Under the pieces are notes generated by a model. It was given only the letters and a program-made list of their open reading frames with translations. It had not been told where the DNA came from and searched no databases. The translations under genes and the position numbers were made by a program. Shown here piece by piece: positions 23,135-33,850 of a DNA stretch of 64,000 nucleotides. The DNA comes from Phragmites australis. Taxonomy: Eukaryota; Streptophyta; Magnoliopsida; Poales; Poaceae. Each line of letters opens with the position of its first letter. The first letter of the stretch is position 1. Location: positions 35,990,501 to 36,054,500 of the forward strand of contig NC_084923.1 of NCBI RefSeq assembly GCF_958298935.1, written 5' to 3'.

Positions 23135-24855
23135 TGAAAGTGCCTAGAGGGGGGTGAATAGGCTTTTCTGAAAATTAAAACTAAAACAGCGGATTAAAAC
23201 TGCCGGATACTCCGGTGAAGGTCGGATACTCCGGTCTGGTCCGGAGTATCCGGTCTAGTCCGGAGTCTCCGGTCTATACAGGAAATCAAGAACAACTGTG
23301 AATTAAAGCGAGCAGCTAGAATCTAAAGGTGTAGCTATGTCTACTAGTTATCACAGAGCTAAAACAACAGTTAATACTAGCAAGATGATCACTAAGGCAA
23401 CTTATATGTAAATTCACAAATTCACACGATTAAGTAAATTGCACAAATAAGAACGCGAGAGATTTATCCCGGAGTTCGGCCATCTCACAAAGAAGTGCCT
23501 ACGTCTTCGTTTAGGAGCTCACAAAGAGCCGGGTCTTTTCCAACCCTATCCTCTTCTAGCGACCACAAAGATCAAGCTAGAATTTCCTTACTCAATTTGA
23601 AATCGATTACAAACTTTCCGTGGCACTCCACAAAGATTGGGTGCTCTACGGGCGACGCCTTGCCGTCTAGAAGCACAAAGCTTCAAGAGTAAAGATCACA
23701 GCGAATGCTCGAGGAAGAACTCGATGCTCAAGTGGCTTAATCTCACTCCAAACCCAAACTCACTAAATTTTGCAAAACTTAGAACTAGAGGTGGTTGGAG
23801 GGACTTTGAATGCTCTTAGAATGCTCAAGGAGTCTAGAGTTCATCAGCAACAGCAAGCATTTAATGTCAAGGGGTGTGGGAGTATTTATAGACCTCTCTA
23901 AAAAACTAGCTGTTACTTTTCTGTCAGACATGGCCGGAGTATCCGGTGAACATCGGAGTATCCGGTCCCAAATCCAAAAACGGCGTTAGAACGGTCACAT
24001 AACGTGTCAGAACTAGCCGTTACAAATCTGTTAAGTTACCAGAGTCTCTGGTGAACACCGAAGTCTCCGATCCTGATAGGGCTATCGAAAAATACTAAGT
24101 CCGGAGACTTGTCGGACCCTCCGGCCTCTCCAGGTACCAGAGTATCCGGTGAACACCGGAGACTCTGGTCTTTTTATCAAAAGGAATAAATGCTAACTGA
24201 GACACCCTTGCCGGAGTCTCCCTCGGAGACTCCGGTTAAAACATTTTCTCCTACTGGAGTATCCGGTGAACATCGGAGACTTCGGTCTTTTTCAATAAAA
24301 ATAAAGACTTAACCGATTGACCTCTAGCGGAGTCTCCCTCGGAGACTCCGGCATTAAAACTCACCAACTACCGGAGTATCCGGTGAACACTAGAGACTCC
24401 GGTCTTTTTCAACAAAATTAAATCGGAACCGAGCATCCTCTGCCGGAGTCTACCTCGGAGACTCCGGACTAATTACTGAGTACCGGAGTATTCGGTGAAC
24501 ACCGGAGACTCCGGACTCAGTGAACTTTGCAAAACAAACCCGGTGTCTGTGAGTGAGTGTGTCTCTCAACTTATTGGTTCTAAAGGATATCTGGAGCATT
24601 GAGACACTAATCAAGCAATCAAATGCGACCCTCTTAATAGAGTGGCTATCCTAGACTCAATTTCAAAAATAAAAGAATTTAAATCCTATTGAGTACTCCT
24701 AATTTCTTCTCCTTTCTTTTTGAAGGGCGTCAAACGTCATATGTCTTCTCAATTTAGACATAAACCTGTTCATGACTTAGATAAACATATTAGATCCTTA
24801 ATCGTTTTGTTATCAATAAGCCAAAACCCACTTAGGGGGCCTAGATGCACTTTCA
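23135..24855 (-). repeat. 3' LTR of the Copia element (1,721 bp)
   Basis: Starts TGAAAGTGCCTAGAGG and ends GATGCACTTTCA on the plus strand. It contains many palindromic CCGGAGTATCCGG / CCGGAGACTCCGG motifs, including about three and a half tandem units of ~117 bp between 24,135 and 24,515, each with a motif like TATCCGGTGAACACCGG. Its last ~250 bases match the remnant 5' LTR at 33,604-33,850 closely. Confidence 0.95.
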
Positions 24856-24870
24856 ATCTCCCCCTTTTTG
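24856..24870 (-). promoter_or_regulatory. Polypurine tract of the Copia element
   Basis: Read on the minus strand, CAAAAAGGGGGAGAT stands directly before the TGAAAGTGC start of the 3' LTR. This is the expected place and composition for the plus-strand DNA primer of a SIRE-type Copia element. Confidence 0.9.
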
Positions 24871-25171
24871 GTGATTGATGACAACACGATTAAAGCTTAT
24901 AAAAGATATTTGAAACAGGATTTTGAATTCTAGAAGATATGGTGAGCTCCCCGTAAATGTGTGCATTGATTTAAGATTGAGTTACACTCAAATGCAGATA
25001 TTCAAGATTTAAATTTGCAAGAGCTCCCCCTATATCCTAGGATCCGTGGGATGCAATATTAAGTAAACAAGATGCATATGGCAAGATATGAATCATACTT
25101 AATTTAAGAAATATGACAAGCATCACACTAACATAAAAAGTCTTACAAATTCAAATAGAGCACATAGTTTA

Positions 25172-25529
25172 TCACACAAACAATAGAGTCCAAATGTCCA
25201 ACAGTGATGAAATAGAGTCCAAAGCTAGAAAAGAAAGAAACTAAGGAAACTAAGAACCTAATCGGATAACTCTCTCCCCCCCTTTGGCATCAAGCACCAA
25301 AAAGAGAGAGAACCTAATCGCTGCTGGCTTCGTCGTCATCGGCGTCGTCATCACACAAACAATAGAGTCCAAATGTCCAACAATGATGAAATAGAGTCCA
25401 AAGCTAGAAAAGAAAGAAACTAAGGAAACTAAGAACCTAATCGGATAACTCTCTCCCCCCCTTTGGCATCAAGCACCAAAAAGAGAGAGAACCTAATCGC
25501 TGCTGGCTTCGTCGTCATCGGCGTCGTCA
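25172..25529. repeat. 179-bp tandem duplication
   Basis: Bases 25,172-25,350 are repeated at 25,351-25,529 with a single visible substitution (CAACAGTGATG against CAACAATGATG). The unit covers the end of the extra ORF (acidic tail and stop) and some 3' non-coding sequence. The near identity means it arose recently. Confidence 0.95.
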
Positions 25530-27226
25530 TCATCATCACTTCCGTCATTGTCGTTGCCAGGAGATGAGCTTGCTGTAGGAACGGCGTCGGAGGGGTCATC
25601 TTGAGCTTGAGCTTGAGAGCTCTCGGCAGCTGCTTGGGCTTCATCATACCATGCCCATGAATTTTCAAATTCAACCGGTGCACTTTCCGCTTCATCCGAA
25701 GTGATGGGTGAGCAAGGTGGCTAAAGGTTCATGGAGGCATACATAGCTTTCTGACGCTTCTCCATTTTCTTCAAACGAACATTTTACTCCTTGATCTGTG
25801 TAGCATTATGAGTGCACACTCTGAAAATGGCTTTGAGAGCACTTTTGATATAACATGACCCTCGAGGAGGAGCACATCTTGAGGCAAACTTCCTTGAGCT
25901 TGGTGGAGCATGAGGAGGTGATGGCGAGGGAGATAGAGCTCGGATGTTAAGGGGTCTCATCCGATAGGGTTCATACTTTATCTCCTTCACAAAGGTTTTC
26001 TTGGATACTCTCTCAATGATAGACATGATATAGGGAGCGTATCCACAACTCTTGATGGGCGATTTGGATGTGAACACAATTTCTTCCCAAAGAAAATACG
26101 CTACACTGAAGGGAGCATGATCATTGGACATGGCGGCAAGGAGATTCCTAGAGATGCTCTACACAATTGTCGCATCCCCGTTCTTTGGTGCCAAAGTGAG
26201 TCGAAACAAGGAGTTTAAGCAACGGTAGAATGGTCTCATTCCTGTAAGTTTTCCAAATTCGACTCGTCCATGGTTAAGATAAATGAACCCAAGCTCTTCC
26301 AAAGTAAGTTGATTCTCGTTATGGATTTGATCCTTGGATGTGTCTCGAGTATCAAAATGAAAATGATGAGCAAATCCTCTGAAGCTTATTTTGTACTGGA
26401 CTCCCTCTGTCATCCAATGCATAAAGGGATTCTCCGATCCCTCTAACCAAACGGTGGCATAAAATTGTGCGATGACTTCCTCGCACCAATTATACTTGAA
26501 AGCCATTATGTTCTTGACTTTCTCGATCTCACATGCTGCAATGACTTCATTGAACACGGGATCATTTTTTCGAGCCATGTAATTCCAATCAATCTACTGC
26601 ATATGTGTAATTGGCTTCTTCTTAGATAGGATCATCGTTTCATAAAAATCTGCTTAGAAGTCATTCCAAAAGCGATGATCCGCGACATTCTTCTCATAGT
26701 CATACAAGTTGTTCAATCTCTCATTGACCACCCTGGATGCATGCCTCATGTAATTCATCGTTTGTTTTGGAGTGTCAAAGATAGTGGCAGTCCTTAGTGG
26801 TCTATGGAGTTTCAAAGGTCCAATCACATCATCAGCTTCCTCTTCTTCCTCACCTTCATCGGACTCAGAACTGTTTTCCGTGGTGATGCCTTTGCCTCTC
26901 TCTTCTCGAGAAGGCATCCCACCTCTTCCCCTTCCTGCTGTCACCTGGGCTACACCCTTTCCACGACCACTTTTGCGGCTCCTCATTGCTTGACTCTTGG
27001 TCCGACACAGAGTGACAACATCTCTTTGATAATCTTCAGCAAATGTCCCTTCTACTATGTGAATTCCTCTTCCTGTGGCCACTTTGCGGACTCTCTCACC
27101 GCTTGCATGCCCACTCCCACTATCCTCTGAATGGGCCGATGCTCTCGCCTCTTGAGCACAAGGATCACTCTTCTGTTTCTTCTTCCTCTCAAATGTGTGA
27201 CCCTTCACAAAGCGATCTCCGGCCAT
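25493..27226 (-). pseudogene. Extra ORF after pol (env position) of the Copia
   Basis: One frame of 578 codons runs from the ATG at 27,226 to the stop at 25,493, interrupted by five in-frame stops (26,654-26,656; 26,594-26,596; 26,159-26,161; 25,784-25,786; 25,721-25,723) but no frameshift. The N-terminus is basic and low-complexity (SGRGKGVAQVTAGRGRGG), then acidic (SDEGEEEEEADD). The middle block (KNIMAFKYNWCEEVIAQFYA, WMTEGVQYKISFRGFAH) resembles the retrotransposon-borne 'putative plant transposon protein' family. The C-terminus is Asp-rich (DDDDDADDDEASSD). No signal peptide or membrane segment is seen. Its function is unknown. A splice-acceptor-like TCTATCTCTCTCAG lies 11 bases before the ATG. 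Confidence 0.8.
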
Positions 27227-27299
27227 AGCAAATTACCTGAGAGAGATAGAAGGAATAGGAGGATATGAAGAAACCCTAATGAATAGAATGCTGCTGAAA

Positions 27300-27870
27300 A
27301 TCAGGCAGACACCGCACCGGATACTCCGGTCAGCCCGAGAAATCCCCCAAAACCTAGGGTTTTGGAAGATTAGGCCGACAAGAGTTGAATCTGGTTTAGG
27401 GACAAGTTCTGGGAAGTATATGGAGCTATTCTACCAAGGGAAATCGATCCTAGATAAGGGCATTGATAGATCGGGAAGATTTGGGAAAAAGTACCTTTGG
27501 GAGCAAAAATACTCCGGAGATTTTGATGAATAGAGTTTTCCGGAGATTCCGGCCTTGAATCCAAGTGAGGAAAGATGAAAATCTTGAAGTTCCTTGGTTA
27601 TTCCTCAAAAATCGCCGGAGAGACTAAGTTTGGGAGAGAGGAGTTGAGAATAGATGAGTTTGAGGAACTGTTCGGGTAGAGAGGTATATAAGAATTTTGG
27701 AGACCCTGGAGACTCCGGTGAAGACCGGAGACTCCGGTCCTGATACTATAACGGAGACTCCGGTGAAGACCGGACTATCTGATAACTGGAACCTGGACAG
27801 GAATCAGCTGGAAAAGTGAACAGTGTCAGGTCCGGATACTCCGGTGTACACTGGACATTCCGGCCCCTGA
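27300..27870. repeat. CCGGA-type palindromic motif array before extra ORF
   Basis: Repeated short motifs such as GGATACTCCGG, GGAGACTCCGGTGAAGACC and GGAGATTCCGG occur here, the same family that fills the LTR. The array lies between the end of pol (28,126) and the start of the extra ORF (27,226), where a leader or promoter of that ORF would be. Confidence 0.7.
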
Positions 27871-28125
27871 AACTGTTACAGAATAGATTGAAGGCTGAAA
27901 TTTGGGGAGGAATTTTTCGGAAGAAGGCCATTGGACATAAAGGACTAATTTGCTAAATGTGATCAACCAACAAGCATCATTACATAACTATGATCACAAA
28001 TTACAAATTATGATCGAGAGATCAAAGAACCAAATAATTTTTTGAAATTCACTCAAAAATGCAGTTTTCGCAAACTCCTAGCTAAGAAAACTACAAATCT
28101 ATAACAAGCAAATGTATGCAACAGT

Positions 28126-31100
28126 TCAAGCCACGTTTCGAGAATCTAGGATATTTAATTCACTTCTCAACTCGCAAAACATTTTCTCGTCTAGTGGCTT
28201 AGTGAGGATATTGGCTAGTTGTCTTTCGGTTCTCACATGGCGAATATCGATATCCCCTTTTGTTGCATGGTCTCTCAAGAAGTGATGTCTAATGTCTATG
28301 TGCTTGGTTCTTGAGTGTTGTACGGGATTGTTGGCTATTTTGATGGCACTCTCATTATCACACAAAAGTGGAATTTTGGATGTTTTGTGGCCATAATCTC
28401 TTAGTGTTTGCCTCATCCATAGGAGTTGAGCATAACAAGCTCCCGTGGCAATATATTCGGCTTCAGCGGTGGATAGGACTACGTAGTTTTGTTTGTTGGA
28501 CAACCAAGACACTAAGGACCTACCCAAGAATTGGTAAGTCCCCAAAGTATTTTTTCTATCTACTTTGCAACCGGTATAGTCGGAATCCGAATAGCCGATG
28601 AGGTCGAAGGATGACCCTTTAGGATACCATAAGCCAAGGTAAGGTGTATGAACTAAATATCGAAGAATCCTCTTAACGGCCATTAAATGACACTCTTTTG
28701 GAGCGACTTGAAATCTTGCACACATGCACACACTAAGCATGATATCGGGCCTAGATGCACAAAGATAAAGTAAAGAACCTATCATGGAACGATATACCTT
28801 TTGATCCATGCTTTTTCCTTCTCCATTGAGATCAAGATGTCCATTAGTTTGCATAGGTGTCTTGATTAGTTTGGCATTCTCCATGTCAAACTTCTTGAGC
28901 ATGTCTTTGATATACTTTGTTCGGCAAATGAAGGTTCCTTACTTGAGTTGTTTGATTTGAAATCCGAGAAAGAACTTTAATTCCCCCATCATAGACATCT
29001 CAAATCTCTTTGCCATGATCCTACTAAAATCTTCACAAAATTGTTGATTAGTAGAACCAAATATAATTCCATCGACATATATTTGGCAAACAAATAAATC
29101 ATTGTCAACATTCTTGGTAAAGAGAGTAGAGTCAGCTTTGCCTATTTCAAAGCCCTTTTGATAAGAAAATTCCTAAGGCATTCATACCATGCTCTAGAAG
29201 CTTGCTTTAGCCCATAGAGCGCCTTATGGAGTTTGTAAACATGTGCGGGATGCTTGGGATCTTCAAAGCTGGGCGGTTGCTCCACATATACCAATTCAGA
29301 GATTGGTTCATTGAGAAATGCACTCTTCATGTCCATTTGATATAGCTTGAAATCATGGTGAGTAGCATAGGCTAGTAATATACGAATTGACTCAAGCCTA
29401 GCTACGGGAGCATAAGTCTCACCAAAATCCAAACCTTCGATTTGAGTGAACCCTTGAGCAACCAATCGTGCTTTGTTCCTTGTTACTATCCCATTTTCAT
29501 CTTGTTTGTTGCGGAAGACCCGTTTAGTGCCAATCACATTTTGCTTTAGCCTTTCCACCAAGGATCAAACTTCATTTCTTTTAAGTTGTTCAATTCTTCT
29601 TGCATGGCTATCACCCAATCTGGATCATCAAGAGTTTCTTCTACCTTCAAAGGCTCCAAAGAGGAAACAAAAGAGTAAAATTCAGAAAAATTTGCAATTC
29701 TTGAACGAGTAGTTACCCACTTTTGTATATCACCAAGTATGTTGTCCACGGGGTGATCTCTTTGAATGCTTTGATGAACGCGAGGGTGTGGTACTTGAGA
29801 TTGATGTTGAATATCTCCCACTGCATCATCCAAAAAGTTATTTGGGTCTTCATAATCTTGATTTTGGTCTTGTGGTCGTTTGTCGCCTTGATCTTGAGTT
29901 GATGTTGATGGTTCCACTTGCATTGATGAAGATGATTGATCTTGATCATTTTGAGTCTCTTGTAGCTTTTGTTGCACTAAAGGCTTGATTTCACCAATTG
30001 CCATCTTCTTGATTTCTCCGCTTGGTATTTCTTCATCACCTAGCACATTAGGATCAACTTGCTCCACTTGGGAGCCATTAGATTCATCAAATGTCACGTC
30101 TCTCGCAATTTCAACGCAACCGGTGGCTTTGTTGAAAATACGGTAGGCGTAAGCATTTGATCCATAACCAAGCATAAAACCTTTATCTACTTTTGGAGTA
30201 AATTTAGAACTTCTTTCCTTCTTATTCAAAATAAAGTATTTGCTACCAAAAACCTTAAAGTAGGAAACGTTTGGTTTGTTACCGGTTAGAAGCTCATATG
30301 CGGTCTTGTTCAATATCTTGTGTAGATACAACCGGTTGATGGCATGGCATGCGGTGTTGATTGCTTCCGCCCAAAATTGATCCGATACCTTGTATTCATC
30401 AAGCATTGTTCTTGCGAACTCAATTAGAGTCCTATTTTTCCTCTCGACCACTCTATTTTGTTGAGAGGAGTAAGGAGCCGAGAATTCATGCTTGATTCCC
30501 TCTTCATCAAGAAACTCTTCAACTTGTATATTCTTGAACTCACTTCCGTTGTCGCTTCTCACTCTCTTCATCTTCACTTCGAACTCATTTTGGGCTCTTC
30601 TTACAAACTTCTTGAAAATAGCTTGTGTTTCGCTTTTGTCAAGCAAGAAGAATACCCAAGTGAAATGTGAAAAGTCATCAACAATAACTAAACCATATTT
30701 GTTACCTCCAATACTTATGTAGGCAATCGGCCCAAATAAGTCCATGTGGAGGAGTTCCAATGGTTTTGTAGTTGTCATCACATTTTTAACGGGATGAGAT
30801 GCTCCAACTTGCTTTCCTGCTTGACAAGAGCTACAAATTCTATTTTTCTCAAAAGAGACATTTGTTAGTCCTAAGATGTGTTCGCCTTTTTGAAGTTTAG
30901 ACAAATTCCTCATGCCAACATGAGCTAGTCGGCGGTGCCAAAGCCAACCCATGCTAGACTTAGCCATCAAACAAGTGTTAGGCTTCCCTTCATCCGTTGA
31001 AAAATCAACAAGATAAAGTTTACCCTTCAACTTACCGGTGAAAGCTATTGAGGAGTCTTCCCTTCTAGAGACAATCATACCTTCATTGATAAAAAGATAA

Positions 31101-31372
31101 TTATAACCTATCTCACATAATTGAGACACGGATAACAAATTATGATTAAGAGATTTAGCTAACAAGACATTTGAAATGGAATGATTATTTAAGATGGCGA
31201 TTTTACCTAGGCCTATTACCTCTCCTTTTCCATTATCGCCAAAAATGATGTTTTCATGAGGTCCTCCATTTTCTTCAAAAAAGGAAAACATACACTTTTC
31301 TCCGGTCATGTGATTTATACATCCACTATCAATGACCCAACTTGATCCACCGGAGGAGTATGCCTACAAAAC
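28126..31372 (-). pseudogene. Copia pol: protease, integrase, RT, RNase H
   Basis: Reading leftwards: protease with the SSWVIDSGC catalytic motif (about 31,345); GAG-pre-integrase zinc-binding block (HRRLAHVGMRNL, CSSCQAGKQ); integrase core with D (LLHMDLFGP), D (VRSDNGSEF) and E (VVERKNRTLIEF); then reverse transcriptase (VARLESIRILLAYATHHDF, YQMDMKSAFLN) and RNase H (LLCDNESAIKIANNPV, HIDIRHHFLRDH), ending ELNILDSRNVA. A frameshift lies near 29,550 between integrase and RT and another near 29,150. There is an in-frame TAA just before 28,930. The RT catalytic box YVDD reads YVDG (29,068-29,079). The integrase part is open for 587 codons. Confidence 0.93.
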
Positions 31373-31376
31373 AAAG

Positions 31377-33565
31377 TTATGCCTTTATTTTAGGTACCCA
31401 AATTTGTTTGGGTCCTTTAGCGTTAGTCACAAACACTTTTAGCACCCACACATTCCTTTTAACAATTCTATCTCTTGTGCGGGGACCAACATAGAGAGCA
31501 ACCACTTTACCACGGTGGTCTCTCTTGAGCATATATGAGGCATAGAATGAGCATTGAGGAGCATGAGCCTTTGGTTGCCTTGCTTGAGCCGTGTGATCAA
31601 CTTGTTTACCTCCTTTGACAAACTTGAGGCATTCCACTCCATTCAATAGCACACGACCATTTGGTTTGCTCGTGTATTGGTCAAATCCAAGACCTCTCTT
31701 TAGCTTGTTGTCCTTGGCTTGAATGGTCTTGTAAAGTGCATCTTTGATTTATAGGTTTTGATGCATCCATATTTGACCAAGGCATTTAGCCTCTCATTCT
31801 CCTTTTGTAACGCTTGCAAGGATTCAACATTAGTCGTACAAGCATTTATATCAAAGTTGAAACAACGAGAGCATCCATTGCTAGTAGATGCACTAGATAG
31901 TAAATTAGCTTCATTAGAGTTGGATGAGCCTTTCTTAAGGATATCAATTTGTGTTTCAAGAGTTTTATAATTTTTATCCAAACAAGATCATTTCTCTTGA
32001 AGCAAGAAATTGTTACTCTTAAGGTCGGCAATTGAGGAATTGGCCAAGTCATAATCATTTGATAATTTCTCAACTTTCTCCTTCTCTTTAGCAAAGAGCT
32101 CCTCGAGTTCAAGGTTTCTCTCATTTTCAAGGATGAGCAAGTCCTCTTGTCTCTCGAAGGTCTCCTCATGACTATCTATTGTATCCATTTGCTCATTTAT
32201 TTTAGCCATGACATTTTTATTCAGACCTTTAAACAAGCTATCACAATCACTATCATATTCACTATCGCTATCTAAAAGCTTGGATTGAGATTTTACCTTG
32301 CGGCTTTTATCCATGAAGCACTTTGGGGAGTTGTCGTCATCATCACTCATTAAGAGTGATTTTCTTGGTGTTGGCTCATAGATGGCAATGGTGGCGACTC
32401 CTTCATCATCGGAGTCGGAGTTGGAGTTTGAATACCACTCTTCTCCAATGTGTGCTTGGCCCGAATACTTTTTCTTGTATATCTTGTTTTTGTCCTTCTT
32501 GTATGGCTTGATCTTATTGTCTTCTTTGTCCTTTCCTTTCTTCTTGTTCGGACAATCGGCTATGAAGTGACCAACTTCGCCACATTCATAGCATGCCCTT
32601 CTTGATGTTCTCTTCTTGAGCATGTCTCTCTTGTATTTTCAGTAGCCTCCCTTTCTCATGAACTTCTTGAATCTTTTCACAAAGAAGGCTATTTCTTCAT
32701 CTTCGGAGCTTTCCTCTTCACTTGTTCTTGATTCTTGAGCTTGCTTTCTTTCGCTTGCCTTGAATGCAACTTTCTTGTTCTTGGAGGTTGAGCTTTGTTT
32801 GGCATGAATCTTCACTTCATTTGCTTCTTCTTCCATGAGCTCATGAGCAAGGATCCTTCCAAGCACATCGCTTGGTGTAAGCCTCTTGTAGTCCCTTCTC
32901 TCTCGGAGGAGTGTCACCAAAGTGGGGTTTCTAGGAGCAAATGCTCTAAGCAATCTCTTTACCACTTTGTGATCATCAATGTCCTCACTCCCGAGCTCTC
33001 TTAGCTTGTTCACAAGCACCATCATCCGATCATACATGGTTTGAGGAGTTTCATGATCTTCCATCACAAATCTTCCTAGCTTGCCCTCAAGTAGCTCTAT
33101 CTTCGATTCTCTTACGCTTGTTGTCCCTTCATGAGAAACTTGAAGAGTATCCCAAATTTGCTTGGCTTCTTCAAGTCCATCCACTTTATTGAATTCTTCC
33201 GGACTCAAGGCACTAAGCAATACACTTGTGGCTTGAGCATTGCGGTGCATATTTTGTTTTTCGCTTGAGGTGAGCTCTTGATCTTCCTCCGGCAACTCAA
33301 ATCCTGTGCAAACAATCTTCCAAATACTAGGATGAAGAGAGATTAAATGCATTTTCATTTTGTGCCTCCAAGCGGCATAATGTGTACCATCGAAAAATGG
33401 TGCACGCCCGGAAGGCACGGAGATATAGTTGCTTGAAGAATTTAAACAATCATAGTTGAAAGGAATTTCACTTCCCTTTCCTTTACCATTACCGTCATCA
33501 TTCTTCGATGGATCATCTTGAAAACCCCTCGGACTTCCGGATGTCGACATTATAATTTCCTCCAA
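31377..33565 (-). pseudogene. Copia gag with CCHC zinc knuckle, broken
   Basis: Gag is the nucleocapsid protein of the retrotransposon particle. The first open part (33,565-32,639) has the UBN2-type gag domain (FDGTHYAAWRHKMKMHL, SKIELLEGKLGRFVM, TMYDRMMVLVNKLRELG) and a basic/acidic hinge. A TGA at 32,639-32,641 interrupts it. In the same frame the zinc knuckle follows (CYECGEVGHFIADC, a CX2CX4HX4C motif), with a Lys-rich stretch, an acidic stretch and a coiled coil. A second TGA lies at 31,988-31,990 and a frameshift near 31,750. The last part (31,652-31,377) ends KGPKQIWVPKIKA. The likely natural start is the internal Met of MSTSGSPRG (33,550), which the longer frame precedes by five codons. 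Confidence 0.9.
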
Positions 33566-33575
33566 GCGGTGAAGC

Positions 33576-33850
33576 TACCTCGGAACCGAGCACCCTCTGC
33601 CGGAATCAAGCAATCAAATGCGACCCTCTTAATAGAGTGGCTATCCTAGACTCAATTTCAAAAATAAAAGAATTTAAATCCTATTGAGTACTCCTAGTTT
33701 CTTCTCCTTTCTTTTCGAAGGGCGTCAAATGTCATATGTATTCTCAATTTAGACATAAACCTATTCATAACTTAGATAAATATATTAGATCCTTAATCAT
33801 TTTGTCATCAATAAGCCAAAACCCACTTAGGGGTCCTAGATGCACTTTCA
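33576..33850 (-). repeat. Truncated 5' LTR of the Copia element
   Basis: Only about 275 bp of the 1.7-kb LTR remain: 33,604-33,850 matches 24,614-24,855, and a ~25-bp piece (CGGAACCGAGCACCCTCTG) matches 24,423 onward. The repeat-rich middle and the part that should abut the primer-binding site are deleted. The element therefore lacks a normal promoter-leader junction. Confidence 0.85.

Larger units (their letters stand above)
23135..33850 (-). mobile_element. SIRE-like Copia LTR retrotransposon, nested
   Basis: On the minus strand the order is 5' LTR remnant, gag, protease, integrase, RT, RNase H (the Copia order), an extra ORF, a polypurine tract and the 3' LTR. The ends are TGAAAGTGC (23,135) and GCACTTTCA (33,850), with a perfect CTCTT target duplication at 23,130-23,134 and 33,851-33,855. 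Long LTRs, the extra ORF after pol and the AAAAAGGGGGAGAT tract are hallmarks of the SIRE/Maximus lineage. The 5' LTR is cut down to about 275 bp and the primer-binding site is gone, so it cannot replicate. Coding lesions are numerous. Confidence 0.95.

Noticed and set aside
29473..29712. Plus-strand frames inside the Copia pol
   Set aside because: Antisense shadows of pol.
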